Shown piece by piece: positions 10,726 through 24,126 of a DNA stretch of 64,000 nucleotides. Origin of the DNA: Pseudoscleropodium purum (Eukaryota; Streptophyta; Bryopsida; Hypnales; Brachytheciaceae); the NCBI GenBank assembly GCA_963969395.1, contig OZ017796.1, positions 8,620,501 to 8,684,500 on the forward strand, in the 5' to 3' direction. The position numbers were made by a program, and so were the translations under genes. Every line of letters begins with the position of its first letter. Within the stretch, counting starts at the first letter, position 1. The notes below the pieces were generated by a model. It was not told the origin of the DNA. It was given only the letters and a program-made list of their open reading frames with translations, and ran no database searches.

Positions 10726-13700
10726 TTAACCCTCAAAGGACCAAAGGGTAGTCCAAATTTCCAAAATTGTGAAGATGTATTACAAATGCAACTTAGAATA
10801 TTAAATCAATGATAATTTTTAAATAATAGTTGTAAGAAATGATTCAAAGATCATATCTATATGATTAAATCAACTTGTATACAAACCAATGTTTTTCTAT
10901 TTGAGCCCAAAATTAATAATTCTTTCTAAAATCTATTGTAGATTGAATATTTGTCATTTTCACAAGAATTCTTTTCCACTATATCAAAGACACTAAGTTC
11001 TAATCATAGTTCTTATTGAAGATTTTATTATATTTTTTTTATCCAAGTCATTTAAAAAATATCATTTTTAGAACTAAAAAAGTAACATTTTGAGGCCAAA
11101 TCTATAAATGCCTTTGAATTATAGAATATTTTCAAAGTAAAATCTTCAAAATCTATATTGTACAAACAATAATTTACTAATATAAGAATCTTTAGAACAA
11201 TTGATGGATAAAAAAAAATATTTTTGTGTACTTGGAATATGTTAGTTGTAATCATCCATTGTTCAAGATTTGAATGCATATTTCTTTCAGGCTTAAGCAT
11301 AGCAAAATATATTATCTTTTGATAGGTATTTTATATTTTCTAACTTTTACAATGAATTAAATGAATATGCAATATCATAGAAGTACTAATAATTTTCTAC
11401 TGGGAAAAATAATGATGTATTCAAGGTAAAATGTTTGCCCATTTTTTTCTAATGAAAGTATGCTAAAATTTTAGCTAATAAAATAAAAATATTTAAATAC
11501 AAATATATATCAGTAAACTGTCAAAGTGAAATGCTTTAAAATTTATTTGATCATTATTTATAAATATTTTTTGGATTCTCTATGTAGATGGTTTTTTTTA
11601 TCATAATACATAATATAATTTCTTTTGATGAAAGACCCAAGAAAGTAGTAAAATACATGTTTTTTAACCTTTCTAAGTTTGGCCAAGTCCCCTAGGAGCA
11701 TTTGAGTATTAAACTCAATTTGTTGCTATACTAAAATTTATATTATAGTAGGTGGAAAAACAAAAAATTTATTCAATTTTTTCTTTTTCTTTTTCTTATT
11801 ACAAATCAAGTCATCTTTCTATTTTATGTTGAAATTAGAATTGCAACAATCAATCTTTTAAATGAGCAAATGAATAGGAAGTATTGAACATAAAGATAGA
11901 GTTAAAGTTCACTATTTGAGAAAAGTTTAAATGAGTTTTTAAACATCAACTCTTTTTCAAAATTCCACTATTATAAAATCTATGATCTTAGATATTCATT
12001 GAAAAATTAAGTTTCTAAATTTAATGAAAATGGATGAAAGTAGAACACTCACAATTGAATGCCTTTAATTTGATTTGGTATGATGATGATCATGAAGATT
12101 TTTAGAATTTTACAAATCTGAAATAATTTCAAAACATTATGCTTTACATCTTTGCTTTTGATCCTAATTTCAAAAAAGTTTAAGAGGTCATGTTTTATAA
12201 CAAATTCAAATCTTATTTTAATCTATAAATCAATAAATGAACAAGACACTACATTTTGGCATTGACAAAACTCTTAAAGCAAATATAAACTCTACAACTT
12301 ATTATTAATAATATTGTAGTTTTTAAAAGTTACTCTTATTCTATTACGTGGTATTAAATTTACTGATAGTCACAAAGTTCATAGAGTTTTCAAGTGATTG
12401 CTTTAGATAATAAAACTTCAAAATGTGAAATTTTATAGGACTTTGTTTTAAGGTTCAAAGAATAGTTGTAGGATATTTTAAGCCACTCAATCTATTTTTT
12501 TAAATCACATAAATATGACCCCAAGAGGCTTGTTTAAAATCCAATGTACAATGGTGGCAATGGATTTGGCATATGTATTTCAATTCTTATTGCATACTTA
12601 TTAACATATTAAAATTATAAAATTGACGTATTTATTGCAATTTTTAAATTTTTTTTTTTCCTTTATGAATTATATTTATTGCATTTGTAGTTATTTTATG
12701 TTTAATTGGATTTGATTGCATTTCATGATGCTTAGAAGCATGTACAAGCAATATTAATGCTCTATTTCAAATATCAAATTTGAACTTTGGACTTTTGTAA
12801 AAATTTGGTAAGAAATGATGTTTTTAGCACAAGATGACTTTGGCTACACTTTGAGTGTGGGTTAAATATTTAGATTTGAAATATTTGAATTCTCTATTAG
12901 GTATACATATGCTACAAAAATAGACTCGTAAATTAAAAACTCAAAAACAAACATATTTTTAAAAATATAGTTGAACTCTATAAGATTGAATTGATTTCCA
13001 AAATTTTATATTTGAGTTATTTGATAATCCTTCTAATTACAAAATGAATTCAAAATGTTTCCAATAACAAAAGAAGACTTCAATTCTTTTATCAAATTTT
13101 TTTATTGATAGAAATCAATAGCGCCAAATACTTCTTTTTTAAACGTTTGACTAAATGTATATTATGGAAAAAATTGGCAAATATGTGCCAATCTTGTCCT
13201 TTGTTAACTATAAACAAGTCTATTAGAGTCAAAAAAAGGTTTGAAATTGCCCCCCTTGTCACCTACTTTCTATATTAACCAATTTCATTTCATTCTCACT
13301 TAGATGGAAAAAGATATGAAGACAATGAATGTAGAGTGGTTCAAACATGTGGTATTGGATGTTGAATGGAATTGAGTATGTGTATTTTAGAATGAGTAGA
13401 GAGAGTGTTTTTGCCTTCATGCACTTCATGTTGTTTTCCCTTGCTTCTATAAATCCGATGGGAGCACATGGGTTATATGATGGCAAGTGACTAGTTGACT
13501 TTCATGCTTTGCTTAGCAAAATTATGATGTAAGGTAATTACACCTAAAATTGCACAAATGAGCTTTGTGACATAGCTAATATGCTTTAGAAAATGAACAA
13601 CAATTTTTGCACATAAGTGAACAACTTTGAATCAAAATGCAAGTGATTCCATCATTTTTGGAATCAATGTAATTCAATTATAAATTTTCAAAGATTCAAG

Positions 13701-13755
13701 GTGTAGGATACTAAAAGTGTGATGTAGGTGATGCTAAAATCCATTTTAATGCACA
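10726..13755. other. Very AT-rich repeat DNA beginning with a TTAA-family terminus
   Basis: TTAACCCTCAAAGGACCAAA at 10726 is a family left end. The next 220 bases are homologous, in reverse orientation, to 42250-42470. No convincing right end was found for this copy. The rest to 13755 is A/T-rich with only short chance frames and no gene. Confidence 0.45.
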
Positions 13756-13992
13756 TTAACCCATAAGTGATGTGGGGGATGTTTTTTGGTTAATGGATGA
13801 CAAAGAATTTTTCTACATAAGACATAAGTGCAACTATTCATCCGCATAATTTTGTATGAAAAGGAGAGGTTTTCTATAGTAGTTTGACTTTCAATAAGTA
13901 CTTTTGGATTTTTTTGAAGTGATAATTCACATTGTAGCAAAAAGGTTAAAAGGATGGTTTTCAAAGTCACTAGCCCGTCTTTTAAGGGTTAA
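13756..13992. mobile_element. 237-bp TTAA-ended MITE
   Basis: The left end is TTAACCCATAAGTGATG and the right end is the inverse of TTAACCCTTAAAAGACG. TTAA is present at both edges. The length is close to the 240-bp member at 350-589. The inverted repeats are only moderately matched. Confidence 0.45.
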
Positions 13993-14500
13993 GAAATGAT
14001 ACTAGTAGTATCAAAGCATGTCATAAAAAAGAAATTAAAACATAAAGAAGAGTACCCCAAATTGACCATTTATAAGGCCATTACCTCTACAATACTACAA
14101 ATAGAGCTACTTACAATCCAAAATGGCCTCCAATTCCACCTTACACTTGTCCTTCTAATGCTCACCGTTTGGTATTTCCTCTATTCCCTATTCAATTTTC
14201 CTTCAAAAGTTAGGGTCAATTTTCATTTAGGATTGGTCAATTTTACATTGGGTACCTTAAATCAATTACTGGTAGTGGAGCAAAAAACAAATAATTATCT
14301 ACTTATACAAATCTATAAGAAATCTAGATTATAACTTTGTATATATAATGGTACACACCCACTTCTTCATGTTCACACATTCAAACAACTTCATGGAAAA
14401 GGCTCACTACCACCAAATTTGGAATTATGTCCATTTCATTTGTGAAAAAATGAAAAAATGAAGAAAAGATGGAATCATTGTACAATTCTTTCAAATATCT
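13993..14500 (+). other. Intergenic DNA with an unsupported open frame
   Basis: A frame of 112 codons (13996-14334) is open here but has AT-driven composition, no recognisable motif and no splice or promoter context. I do not call a gene. Nothing else was seen. Confidence 0.35.
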
Positions 14501-16279
14501 TTAACCCCTATAGGTCCAAATAGTGTGTTTTGGCAACATAGCAACTCTGGGTAGCTCACTACAAACAAAAAAAAAATTCTTTGAAATTTCTATAGAGTAT
14601 GTGCCCAAAGAGAAGCTTTAAGGCACAACAAGCTTCATAAATATTGTCTATAGGAGGGGATTGTAATTGCAACCATATTCTTCAAAACAATCCCTATAAA
14701 AAGCTTTGAAATGGATAGTAAGTGGTTTGAAGTGGACTATTGATTATGTGAGAATTAATAAGATCTGTTAAATATTGGTTCATACTTTGCCAATAGATGA
14801 AATAAGAGTTAGGGTGGGTCCATTTTAAAGCCAAAATGTGTTTAGTGAAGTTTTTTAAATGAAAATTGATTATCCAATTGCCTTCTACAAGTGTCGAAAA
14901 AAATCTAGGGTTTGTTGAAGTTTAGGATTAATCACATTTTTGAACCTTGTATAGTACTTTTGCATGTCATTGTGTTTGTTTTTGGTAAATCCATATCATT
15001 TTTCAAATTGTGCATGTATAGGTATTGCAAGGCCTATGGATTAAGAATAGGTGCCTATAGCATAATTTTTTGGAAATTCATAAGTAATTCACAAATGCTC
15101 TAAAAAAGACTCGTGTTAGTTTGCTTATAAAGTATCCCTTTAAAAACTAGTTGAACTTTCTAATGGGATTTAGATGCTTAAAAGTATTTTTCCTTATTTT
15201 TCACTTGAAGAAAAATTGATGTAGAATATAACACAACTTATATGGTTAAAAAATTATTGCATGATATGTAATTTTCATTGCTTGGTGGATAGACCAAACA
15301 ACTCAATTTTTGTTAGATCACTTTTTGAGAAAATAAAAATTTGAAATTCGTATTGTAGATTTATATAAACTTGGAAAACTTTTAATCATTCCATTTTTAT
15401 CAATGAAATGAAAGCATTTGAAGAGATTTGCAACAAAAAGAGGGCCATTATAGGCTTGTTCACCTTGCCCAAAACCAACAATACGCTGTTAGGTTTTTTT
15501 AATAGTTTTTTTTTAAATTCAATTTTTTTCAATTAAAAAAATTATAAAATTTAAATATAATGTAGTGGCAATTGTTGTGCCATGTCATCTAGTTTCAATG
15601 GCGGAGTTCCAAAAGTTTAGGAATGAGGGAACTCATAGCCCTACAGACAAGCTAAATTTCTTTTAATGTTATAAAGAATTTTAATTTGTGGGTAGTTATA
15701 GAATTTTTATCCTAAAATAAAATTTGAAGTCATTTATTCAGCTAAATTTTCAATATTTTTGAAACAAAATAAAACCATAGGATGTAGATTGTTTATTATA
15801 GCCTTACAACCCTTGGAATTGGTATTTTTCAATTCCATTATAACCAAATTGTTATCAATCTAGTATTTTAAATTATACTCAAGTTCTTTTTATTTACTTT
15901 TTTTTTGAAGCATGAACATGAAATATTTTTTGTTTGAAAATTTTTAAAGGAATTCTCAACTTATTTCTTTGATATATTATGAGAATAATAAGTTGTAGGA
16001 TCTACTCATTTTTGTGTAAATTTAAAAAAAGATAAAATCTAACCATTTGGGAAGAATTGAAAATACTTCTTTTTGAAATTCAAGCAACTTGATCTTGCAA
16101 ATGGTAAAGTTTCTTATTTTGAAATTTTAGAAGGGTGTACATAGTTTAACAAGTTAACTAAAGGATCCTACATTTGGATTTGTTAATGAATAAATATAGA
16201 TGAAGATTTTAGCCTTGTTTGGGGTTTGAGTACTTTGAAGTAGTATTGGCCAAAAACATCAAAAATCTTTATGGATTAA
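14501..16279. mobile_element. TTAA-family element, enlarged and degenerate
   Basis: The left end is TTAACCCCTATAGGTCCAAA, followed by TTTTGGCAACATAGC. This matches the left end at 20391 (TTTTTTGGCAACATAGCC). The interior from about 15300 matches the elements at 7575 and 20391. The only right-end candidate is the mutated CTTTATGGATTAAG at about 16266-16279. The extra length suggests a later insertion between about 14650 and 15230. Confidence 0.45.
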
Positions 16280-16626
16280 GAGAGACAACTAGAAGTTAGA
16301 AGGTCAACTTCTATCTAAAAGATTTCCATGAATGGAATGTTGGAAATTTTTCAACTATCCAAGCCTCATAGCCCTAGGTGATGAATTCCATCTTTGACAC
16401 TTCTATTAGAATGTAAAGCCTCATGAACCTAAAGTAAACCAACCTATGATAGGCAAAATGATTGGTTGGCATTGGCAAATTTTTTTTTAAATTGAACAAA
16501 AAAGACGGATTTGAGAAATAGGGAGAGTATGTAATTGACATTCAATTTTTTGGACAAATTATGAACTTGTTGTGAATTTTTGAAATGTGATGCCCAATTA
16601 ATCAAAAGAATTTTAGAATATCCCCA
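16280..16626. other. Intergenic DNA, no gene seen
   Basis: AT-rich stretch between a TTAA-family copy and a dispersed repeat. No features recognised. Confidence 0.35.
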
Positions 16627-16910
16627 AACCAATAAAAAAAAGTGTATCCATAATGGTTACCTTATACACCTTAAAGAGTCACAATATTTCCTAATATGGT
16701 CACAACATGAAGGCCTAAAAAAGTCACTTTCTATAATGAATATATATTTGAAAGTATAAGTTCTTATTGCAATCGCTAATCACTCCATTACTATCATTTA
16801 AGACATTTGTGGCAACAAACGCAACCTAATGTAGCCCAAATCTCATTTATTAAAAAAGTTTGTCGTTGGTTGATGCAAGACCATAGTGGGTCATTCCCTA
16901 AGTGTATGTG
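16627..16910. repeat. Dispersed repeat, copy 2 (first copy at 1190-1460)
   Basis: It shares CAATATTTCCTAAT, TCTATAATG, TAATCACT, CATTTAAGACA, TGTAGCCCAAATCTCA and GGGTCATTCCCTA with 1190-1460, in the same order. Confidence 0.45.
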
Positions 16911-18169
16911 ATGGATTTTTACCTATAATGGATTGGCTTATTTTAGGATTTAAAAAAAATTTTGACAACCCTTCATTGTGTCAGACAAACTAGGAAGGAA
17001 CAAAAGAGATGTAAAAAAAAGAAAGCAAAAGAGATTCTCAAATTTTGAAGATTCTCAAAATATCCCTTCACCTTGCATTTAGAAGAAACATAGAACTTCA
17101 CTATTCATGATGACTTCAGTTGGTTGGCCTTAAATTTAAGAAAAAATAGAAGTTGAAAACTATTCCAATATACAATTGTAATGCCCCCTAATGTCACAAG
17201 CAATGCCATGCTACACATTCTAATAAAGATTCTACAATCAATAAAATTGCATATCCATTATGGACTTGCTTTCCAATTGCATCCCTATCTACATCAATTT
17301 GACATTTTCATAATTAGAATGCTGAATATATGATAGTAAAAACAAAATTGGGAAGAGAGTGTCTATAATGGTGTAACTACCTTATACTTTATGCCATTCT
17401 CTAATCCATATAAATCCTGTAATGTTCAAGTCATCGTTTTAGTTTTTGCATAGTGTTGCTTGCATTTTTATATAAATATAATGTTTTCTTCAATTTCATC
17501 AATTTCGTTATAAAAGAATGGTTGTCTTGGAATATTCAAGCACTAGATTGGATGAATGAAAAGTTATTTGGACAATCCATCATTTAAAGTACTTTGTTTA
17601 TCATCCAAAATATGACCATTAGAGCACATTGGGGTATATGTATCTTAGCTTGCAATTGTACTAGACGTAAATTGAATTTGAGGTGGACAAATTTTTTTTG
17701 CAAATCACCTTTCTTCAATGAATATGATTTGATAGTCTACTCTATGTTTTTAAAGGCATGTGGATCAAGCTTGTCTCCCTTTTAATAAAGATACTAAATT
17801 TAACAATCCTCTATTATGACTCCCCTTATACAACTATTTGAGTCCCTGTACTCATTGATTTCACGATGCTTTGAGCAATCTTAGACTGATTTAAGAGATA
17901 AATTGCTCAAAATAATCGGAAAACCAAATTTGACAAGGCAAACAATTGTATTGGATATTGGGTCAAATAGTAAATATTTGCATCATGTCAAAAAGCAATT
18001 GTTCAAATTCAAAAGAAAAAAATGACTTATAAATGTATTATATAACCCATTATGTAAATTGAAATTGAAATTTTGAATTAAACATAATATAGTTCAATGA
18101 AGCATGTTGGTTTATACATCACTTCTATCCCAAATCCAATTGCAAGTAGATTTCTCAAGAAAATTGCTA
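16911..18169. other. Intergenic AT-rich DNA, no gene seen
   Basis: Only short chance frames were found. No motif, inverted repeat or RNA gene was recognised. Confidence 0.35.
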
Positions 18170-18380
18170 TTACACGAGCCTACGAGCGTAAGCACAAGAA
18201 TCTAGAAGACTATATACCTATGTAATAGGTGTTTATATTATAAAAACTTTCCATGATTATAGTGCAACAATAATATATATTCCTATATTATAAATGTTTA
18301 AATTATAAACACCTTCAATAATTATGTATATCTATTTATGTATATGCTCAAAGCTCATATACTTGCATTTTTATGATCGC
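18170..18380. repeat. Dispersed repeat flanking the insertion at 18381
   Basis: It resembles 700-865 (ATTATAAACACCTTCAA, ATATGCTCA and a final CACTAGC). The resemblance stops where the 18381 element begins and appears to resume at its far side (GTAGCATTTGTG here, CTAGCATTGTTG at about 853). Confidence 0.45.
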
Positions 18381-19182
18381 ACTAGCGGTTGGCGCTTGCT
18401 ATGCTACACATTCATCATTCGAATTTTATAAGAATTTTTATGTATTAGATAGAATGCATAACAAAAATTACCCTAAATCTTCAAATAAAAATGACTAAAA
18501 TCTTTGTATAATTTTTTTCCATAAGTAAGCATATATTAGAAATTCATTGAATGATGAATGAAACATATGCAATGGTGAATACTATAAAAGATACACATAC
18601 ATTAGAATGCATTAGAAATTTGACTCCATTGTTACAAAAAATGGCAACCCAAATTGAAGAATTGAAAAGAAAAACTTATAAATCTCAAAAACTTTGTGAA
18701 TAACTTAATTGTTGTGGAATCCAAAATTGTTTCAATTGAATAAATTTCTCAAAATCATTTGGTAGTAGCAATAGAAAATTGAAATCATGAAAGCTCAAAG
18801 CTCACAAAAGCACAAAATCATACATTGCAAAGAAGTGTAAAGCCAAGAGAAGCAATGGATTTACTACCTCTATAATATCATCCTATGGATCCTCTTTAAT
18901 ATCACCTTAATTGCAACAACTACATTATTTCTATAATATCACCCTTTGTAAAAAGTGATATTATAGAAGTGATTGCAAACTGCTACTCTATTTCTGTAAT
19001 ATCACATTGTGTGAAAATACGATTTCTATGTATGCATGATTAAAAATATTTTTACAAAATATTTAAAATAATTAGTTTAAAGACTTACTGAAATCATTAT
19101 CATGCATTCTATTCAAATATATCAAAATTTTACTAATATGTAATACAATGATTGTGTAGCATAGCAAGCACAAGCGTCTAGT
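18381..19182. mobile_element. Long-inverted-repeat non-autonomous element, Mutator-like by layout
   Basis: The left end ACTAGCGGTTGGCGCTTGCT and the inverse of the right end, ACTAGACGCTTGTGCTTGCT, start inverted repeats that stay alignable for over 100 bp (TATGCTACACA, then TAGAATGCAT). Near-matching 11-mers TTTATGATCGC (18370-18380) and TTTATGGTAGC (19184-19194) flank it. They differ at two positions and sit one base off the right end. A long inverted repeat with a duplication of about 9-11 bp is the Mutator-like layout, but no transposase is present. A related empty site is at about 845-870. Confidence 0.55.
18929..18968. repeat. Perfect 14-bp-arm hairpin
   Basis: TTCTATAATATCAC and its exact inverse GTGATATTATAGAA are separated by 12 bases. 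Partial copies of the arm occur at about 18865, 18895 and 19010. A longer version is at 23197-23238. Confidence 0.7.
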
Positions 19183-20390
19183 ATTTATGGTAGCATTTGT
19201 GATATTACACAAGGAGTTATGATTTTAGTAGTATGATAATAGCACCATTGTTGATCTCATGTACTAAAAAAATGTTCTAATGTTGTATAAATAATTTACT
19301 ACATATCTATGCAATGTTTATTACAAAATCTTATGCATGGCCAATTTCACCACTAATATATTTATGCAATACAAAAATTGGCAAGTGATTTTGATATTCT
19401 TCACATCATTCACATTTTAATGAAGTGATAGTTGTATTAAAATCTCATCTATACATTTCCAATTCATTTCCACAAAACATTAAATTTAGGTAATATAAAA
19501 ATGTAATCCCTAAAGGACTAGTGGTGTTTGCACAAAAATAACCAAAATTGCCACTTTCTAGTGCATTCACCATAATTAAAATATTAAACATTTTTCAAAC
19601 TTTTAACTATACAAATTTGTACTAGACTTCCCTAGAAACATGTGAAATGATTTTTTAAGACCATTTGACCATGTAATTTGTGAGATTATAATGTTTTGAG
19701 TTAAAATAAAAGAAATTTTGGACCATGTACAACAAGCCCAACATAGTTTGACTCAACTTTGTAGAAGATGCACTATCCAACTTTGGAAACTTAGACCACT
19801 GGGTAGGTTCTTACATAAGTTACTTCTATACAAATTTTTAAAGATAATGATGGTGTCTAAGATATACAAATTTTGCATTGAGAAGATGTCCAAAAATTAG
19901 CAACTACATGCACAACATTTCAAATTTTCTTAGAGAACTCATTTTTTTGAAGAATCAAAATTCCAATAATCAACATAAAGATTTCATTCTTTTTAATCAA
20001 GTGCATATTAAATAAAAAAATAAATCTCATGAAATTAATTTAGAATTTGTGCTAATTGTTTTAAAATATTTCTAAAAGTGCCATTTTTTTATGCATTTAG
20101 TGAAATTTGGAAAAAAAAAAAGGTTTTATTTCATTTTCAATTGCACATTATTTTTATTTATTGCTATGAAAATTTGTAGAAATTTTTTAAGCCCATTTAG
20201 CTCTATAGATTGCAAAGTATGAGAATTCAAAGTTAATGAAAAAAACTTTACACCATTCTTGACTACTTGCCCACTGTACTAGCATGCTACCCAAGCTATC
20301 CCTAAACTTTTAAGCCCCATGACTTTTGACTTAAAGACCCCATTGGGAAAAAAAATTATATGTTTTGGAAGCTTATAGAAATGTGCATCT
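19183..20390. other. Intergenic AT-rich DNA with one TTAA-family-like terminus
   Basis: TAATCCCTAAAGGACTAG at about 19505 resembles a mutated family left end. No matching right end was identified before 20391. No gene seen. Confidence 0.4.
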
Positions 20391-21417
20391 TTAACCCCTA
20401 AATGCCCAAACTATGTTTTTTGGCAACATAGCCATTATGGGCAACTCACTATGAATGGAGTTTTTATTTATTTTTCTTTGAAATTTTAACATAACATGTG
20501 CCCAAGGAATAGCTTTAAGGCCCAACAATTTTCATAACTTTTGACTAAATGGTTAAAAAGTTATGGATGATATGTACTCTTCATTGCTTAGTGAATAATC
20601 TTAGTAGCAAAAAAACCTTCTTTAAAAATCACTTTTTTAAGAAATAAAAATTTGAAATTGATTATCAAGATTTACATATACTTAAAAAGCTTTGAATCAC
20701 CATTTTGATCACTGAGTCAAAAGTTATGAGGAGTTCTAGTTTGCGGGAGTTTGCGGCTTGTTATTGAATCTCTACTCTAAGACCAACTTCGATATTCTTT
20801 ATTTAACTCAATTTTCAATATTTTTGAAAAAAATAAAAATTTGAGGTGTAGATTGCTTAGTAGAACATTACAACCATTAGAATTGGCATTTTTTCAATTC
20901 CATAAATAAATTTTTAACAATTTAGTATTTTGAATCATTCTCTACTTCTTTCTACTTGTTGTACAATTCAAAATGATCTGAAAATTTTCAAACATGTAGC
21001 CAACTTGACTTGAAGAATGAATTCAAAAGATAACCACCATTTAGGAGATTTTTTCATACAAATGTGACTTTATGGAGTGCAGTTGCCCGATTTTTTGCAA
21101 GGCCAAGAAAAGTTTTTTTGCCACTTCAAATGCTAATATCTTGCAATCAATATAGTAGAAATTTCTGAAATTTTTTGCACATCTTTTCAAACCAACATAT
21201 TACAAGATCCTATAGTTATGTGTATCCAAATTCTTGTTTCTAAAACTTGGTATTTGTACTAGAAATGGCAATTTTGGAGCAGTTTGGATGAAAACGTAGT
21301 CAAAATGATTTGGGAGTTAGTGAAAATTTCATTTTCATTTGCTCAAAATTGACTTCCTAGTTACTTACCTTATTTTCCAATGCCCCATTGAATGGACGAT
21401 ACCCCTCTAAGGGTTAA
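20391..21417. mobile_element. TTAA-family element, about 1.03 kb
   Basis: The left end TTAACCCCTAAATGCCCAAA is flanked by TTAA. The right end is either the mutated ATTTGGGAGTTAG at about 21308-21320 or CTCTAAGGGTTAA ending at 21417. The interior is homologous to the elements at 7575 and 14501 over most of its length. It has no ORF. Confidence 0.55.
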
Positions 21418-22519
21418 ATTAGCTTCCATTGAAAAATATATTTTTGTGATTTAAAGCCTCCATTGAATAATTATGGCTTGCGGGTGTAGTTTGTGAAAAA
21501 AATAAAAATACACATGCAAACACCCACTAATTTACAGGTGTTTTTTTGTCAACTATTTTTTTGGCACTCTATGATTATATAATTTTTTTAATTTGGATCA
21601 TTAAAAAGGGAGAATAAATTAATTTTAATTTCCAAATGTCATGAATATATCATATACTATCTTTCCATTGTAGATTTTTTCATCCCATTTTTTTTCCAAC
21701 CCTATTCTTTTCCAATCCCATTGTAATTCAACACCTTTCCAAATGAAATTAGTAATGGGATTTGTAATCTAAACTAGAACCCTAAAAACCATAAATGCAC
21801 TTTTGTCGTGGCATTTTGAAAATTTCTAGTACAAAATTCATATAACAAAATGTATTAGGTTGAATTTGGAGCAAAATTTATTATTTTTGGTCACTTATTG
21901 CAGCAGCATTTAATACATTTGGCCAAAGAAAAAGGTAAAAAAAGTGGATATCCTAGGTCTTATTTTTTTCTAATTAAACCTATTTTTCTATACCCTATAG
22001 TAGTTTGAAGACATAGCATAGCATTTTTGTATCCTATAGTATAAAAAAACAAATTATGATTTTTATCTCAAATGTTTTCTAGGCACCCTATCATATCGCT
22101 TGTAGTTTTCTATTGCTACCACTCACTACCCCTCCTGGATAATCATGGACAATTTTTTTGATAGATAGCATGAGTTACATTTTCATAACTCATATTTGAA
22201 TTAGATTGTACATAAAGTTTGTATGGAGGTTCAAACCACAAATATATATTGTTGGGTGTGAAATTTAACTTGATTTACAATTTTTTTGAACTAATTTATT
22301 TCTTGTGAATTTTTTATCCAAGGGGACATTAACTTCAAATGTGGTATAACTCACTATCCACTGAAAAGAGGTGTACCACCTTGATTTGTATTAATTTCCC
22401 CCCTCTTTCAAAAAATTTACAAGCTGTTGATTTTTTTTACTTTAAAAATGCTTACCTTCAAAATTGTCCTTGATTTCTCAAAAAATCACAAGCCATTGAT
22501 CTTGTGAGATTTAATTTGA
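21418..22519. other. Intergenic AT-rich DNA, no gene seen
   Basis: Nothing beyond low-complexity stretches was recognised. Confidence 0.35.
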
Positions 22520-22735
22520 GCTATCCAAATATGAAATATAAAATGAACACTAGATATATATACAATATCAAATATAGATATAGGATGAATATTGAATACA
22601 AGTACCAAATATAGATACAATACTATATAGAAATACATGATGAATACAAATTTTGGTTTCAGATATGACTACAATATTGGATACAGATACGAGATGAATA
22701 TTGAATACGGATACCGAATATGGATACAAGAGGAA
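22520..22735. repeat. Degenerate short tandem repeat rich in GAATAC/GATAC
   Basis: Repeated words such as GATGAATATTGAATAC, GGATACCGAATA, AGATACAATA and ATACATGATGAATAC recur with small changes. They form a diverged mini-array of units of about 18-36 bp. A G-run of ten follows at about 22786. Confidence 0.6.
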
Positions 22736-22951
22736 TTGTCCCAAATTGATTGTCACTATGTTGGTTTCTGAAAATTACAAGACGAGGGGGGGGGGCCTGC
22801 TAATGAAAATTATAAAACTTTTAAATCATAAATTTTAAAATCTTAGTGTACAGTAATACAAAGTGTCACTATACATTGTAAAGTGGCATTAATTGCCACT
22901 TACTACAACTTCAAATGTGATATAACTCAGTTATATGAAGAATTTGTTTGT
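22736..22951. other. Intergenic DNA, no gene seen
   Basis: AT-rich DNA plus the G-run. No features recognised. Confidence 0.3.
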
Positions 22952-24126
22952 TTAACCCCTAAAGGACTAAGGAGTTCATTTTGGATTTTCAAAGAACTCA
23001 GACATGCTTTGTTGACTTCATGATTTGAAATTTTTTCATGAATCAAAAATTTATGATGGATGCTAGGTAATCATTCTACTTTGCAAACAAAGATTTAATT
23101 CACATCATTCTAATAAAAACTGTAAAAGTTAGAAAGTAATTTCAATTGCAATGTCGAACTAGACAACTAAAAATCATACTACTAAAATCACAAGGTCCTC
23201 TATAATATCACACAGTGTAAAATGTGATATTACAGAGGTAAATTGAAGCAATTTTGGTTTCCACAACAAAATGTTTACAAAGTCTTTGAAATTTGAGAAA
23301 TTTCAATTTCAATTTTTCAATTTTGATCACCATTGGTTGTGAAGGAAGAAATTTATCAAGTAGTGGTGTTCTTGAGCTCAATAATACCTCCAAGGTATCT
23401 TCTTTACATTTGTTTTGAGCAAATTTCGATATATACTAAAAATATAATAAATAAATTTTCTTGGATTCTATATATGGATATTTACTAAGAAAACATTTGA
23501 ACTATTCAATTCTGAATAATAAGGTGAAAATAACAAGGAATTTTATTTTGTGGATAATGAAGGTAGAAAAAACATATAAAGTCATTTTTTGAACTCAATT
23601 TTGAAAATTTTCAAATGAAAAAAAAATCGGGGATATCAATTGTTTACTTAAAAATTCTCACCATTGGAATTAATAATTTTGAATTTCTTGTAAAAGTTAT
23701 TGTCAATTTAGTTTTTTCTTTCATTCAATACAACCTTCTACTTAGCAATTTTCTTAAAGATGAATATAAATTTTTTTTTGGTTAAATTCTTTTTATATAT
23801 GTTTTCAACTTACTTTCTAATACATTGACTAAGATCCATAAGTTATGGGATAAAAGGCTTTTTTTTCCTAAGAATGTTGAAAGACAAAACTTCATCTTTT
23901 CAAAGGGCTAGAAAAGTGTACATTTTGAAGTTTAGGCACATTGAACTTGCAATTGGTGAGGACATTCATTCTAAAATTTTGGGAGGATTACTTGAATAAG
24001 TTACTAAAGGATCTTATGGATGAATTTATTTAAAAAATCAACATAGATGAAGATTTGGCCTTGCTTTGAGGATGAGAATTTTGATGCAGTTTTGGACATC
24101 TAATCATGAAAGAACTTTAGGGATTA
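22952..24126. mobile_element. TTAA-family element, about 1.17 kb, carrying a nested hairpin repeat
   Basis: The left end is TTAACCCCTAAAGGACTAAG. The right end is the mutated AACTTTAGGGATTA at about 24113-24126. Its first 40 bases match the reverse-oriented solo end at 9915. Bases 23197-23400 are an inverted partial copy of the element at 18381-19182, so one repeat has inserted into the other. Confidence 0.55.
23197..23238. repeat. Hairpin with 16-base arms
   Basis: CCTCTATAATATCACA and TGTGATATTACAGAGG pair at 15 of 16 positions around a 10-base loop. The arm sequence is the same family as the hairpin at 18929-18968. Confidence 0.7.
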
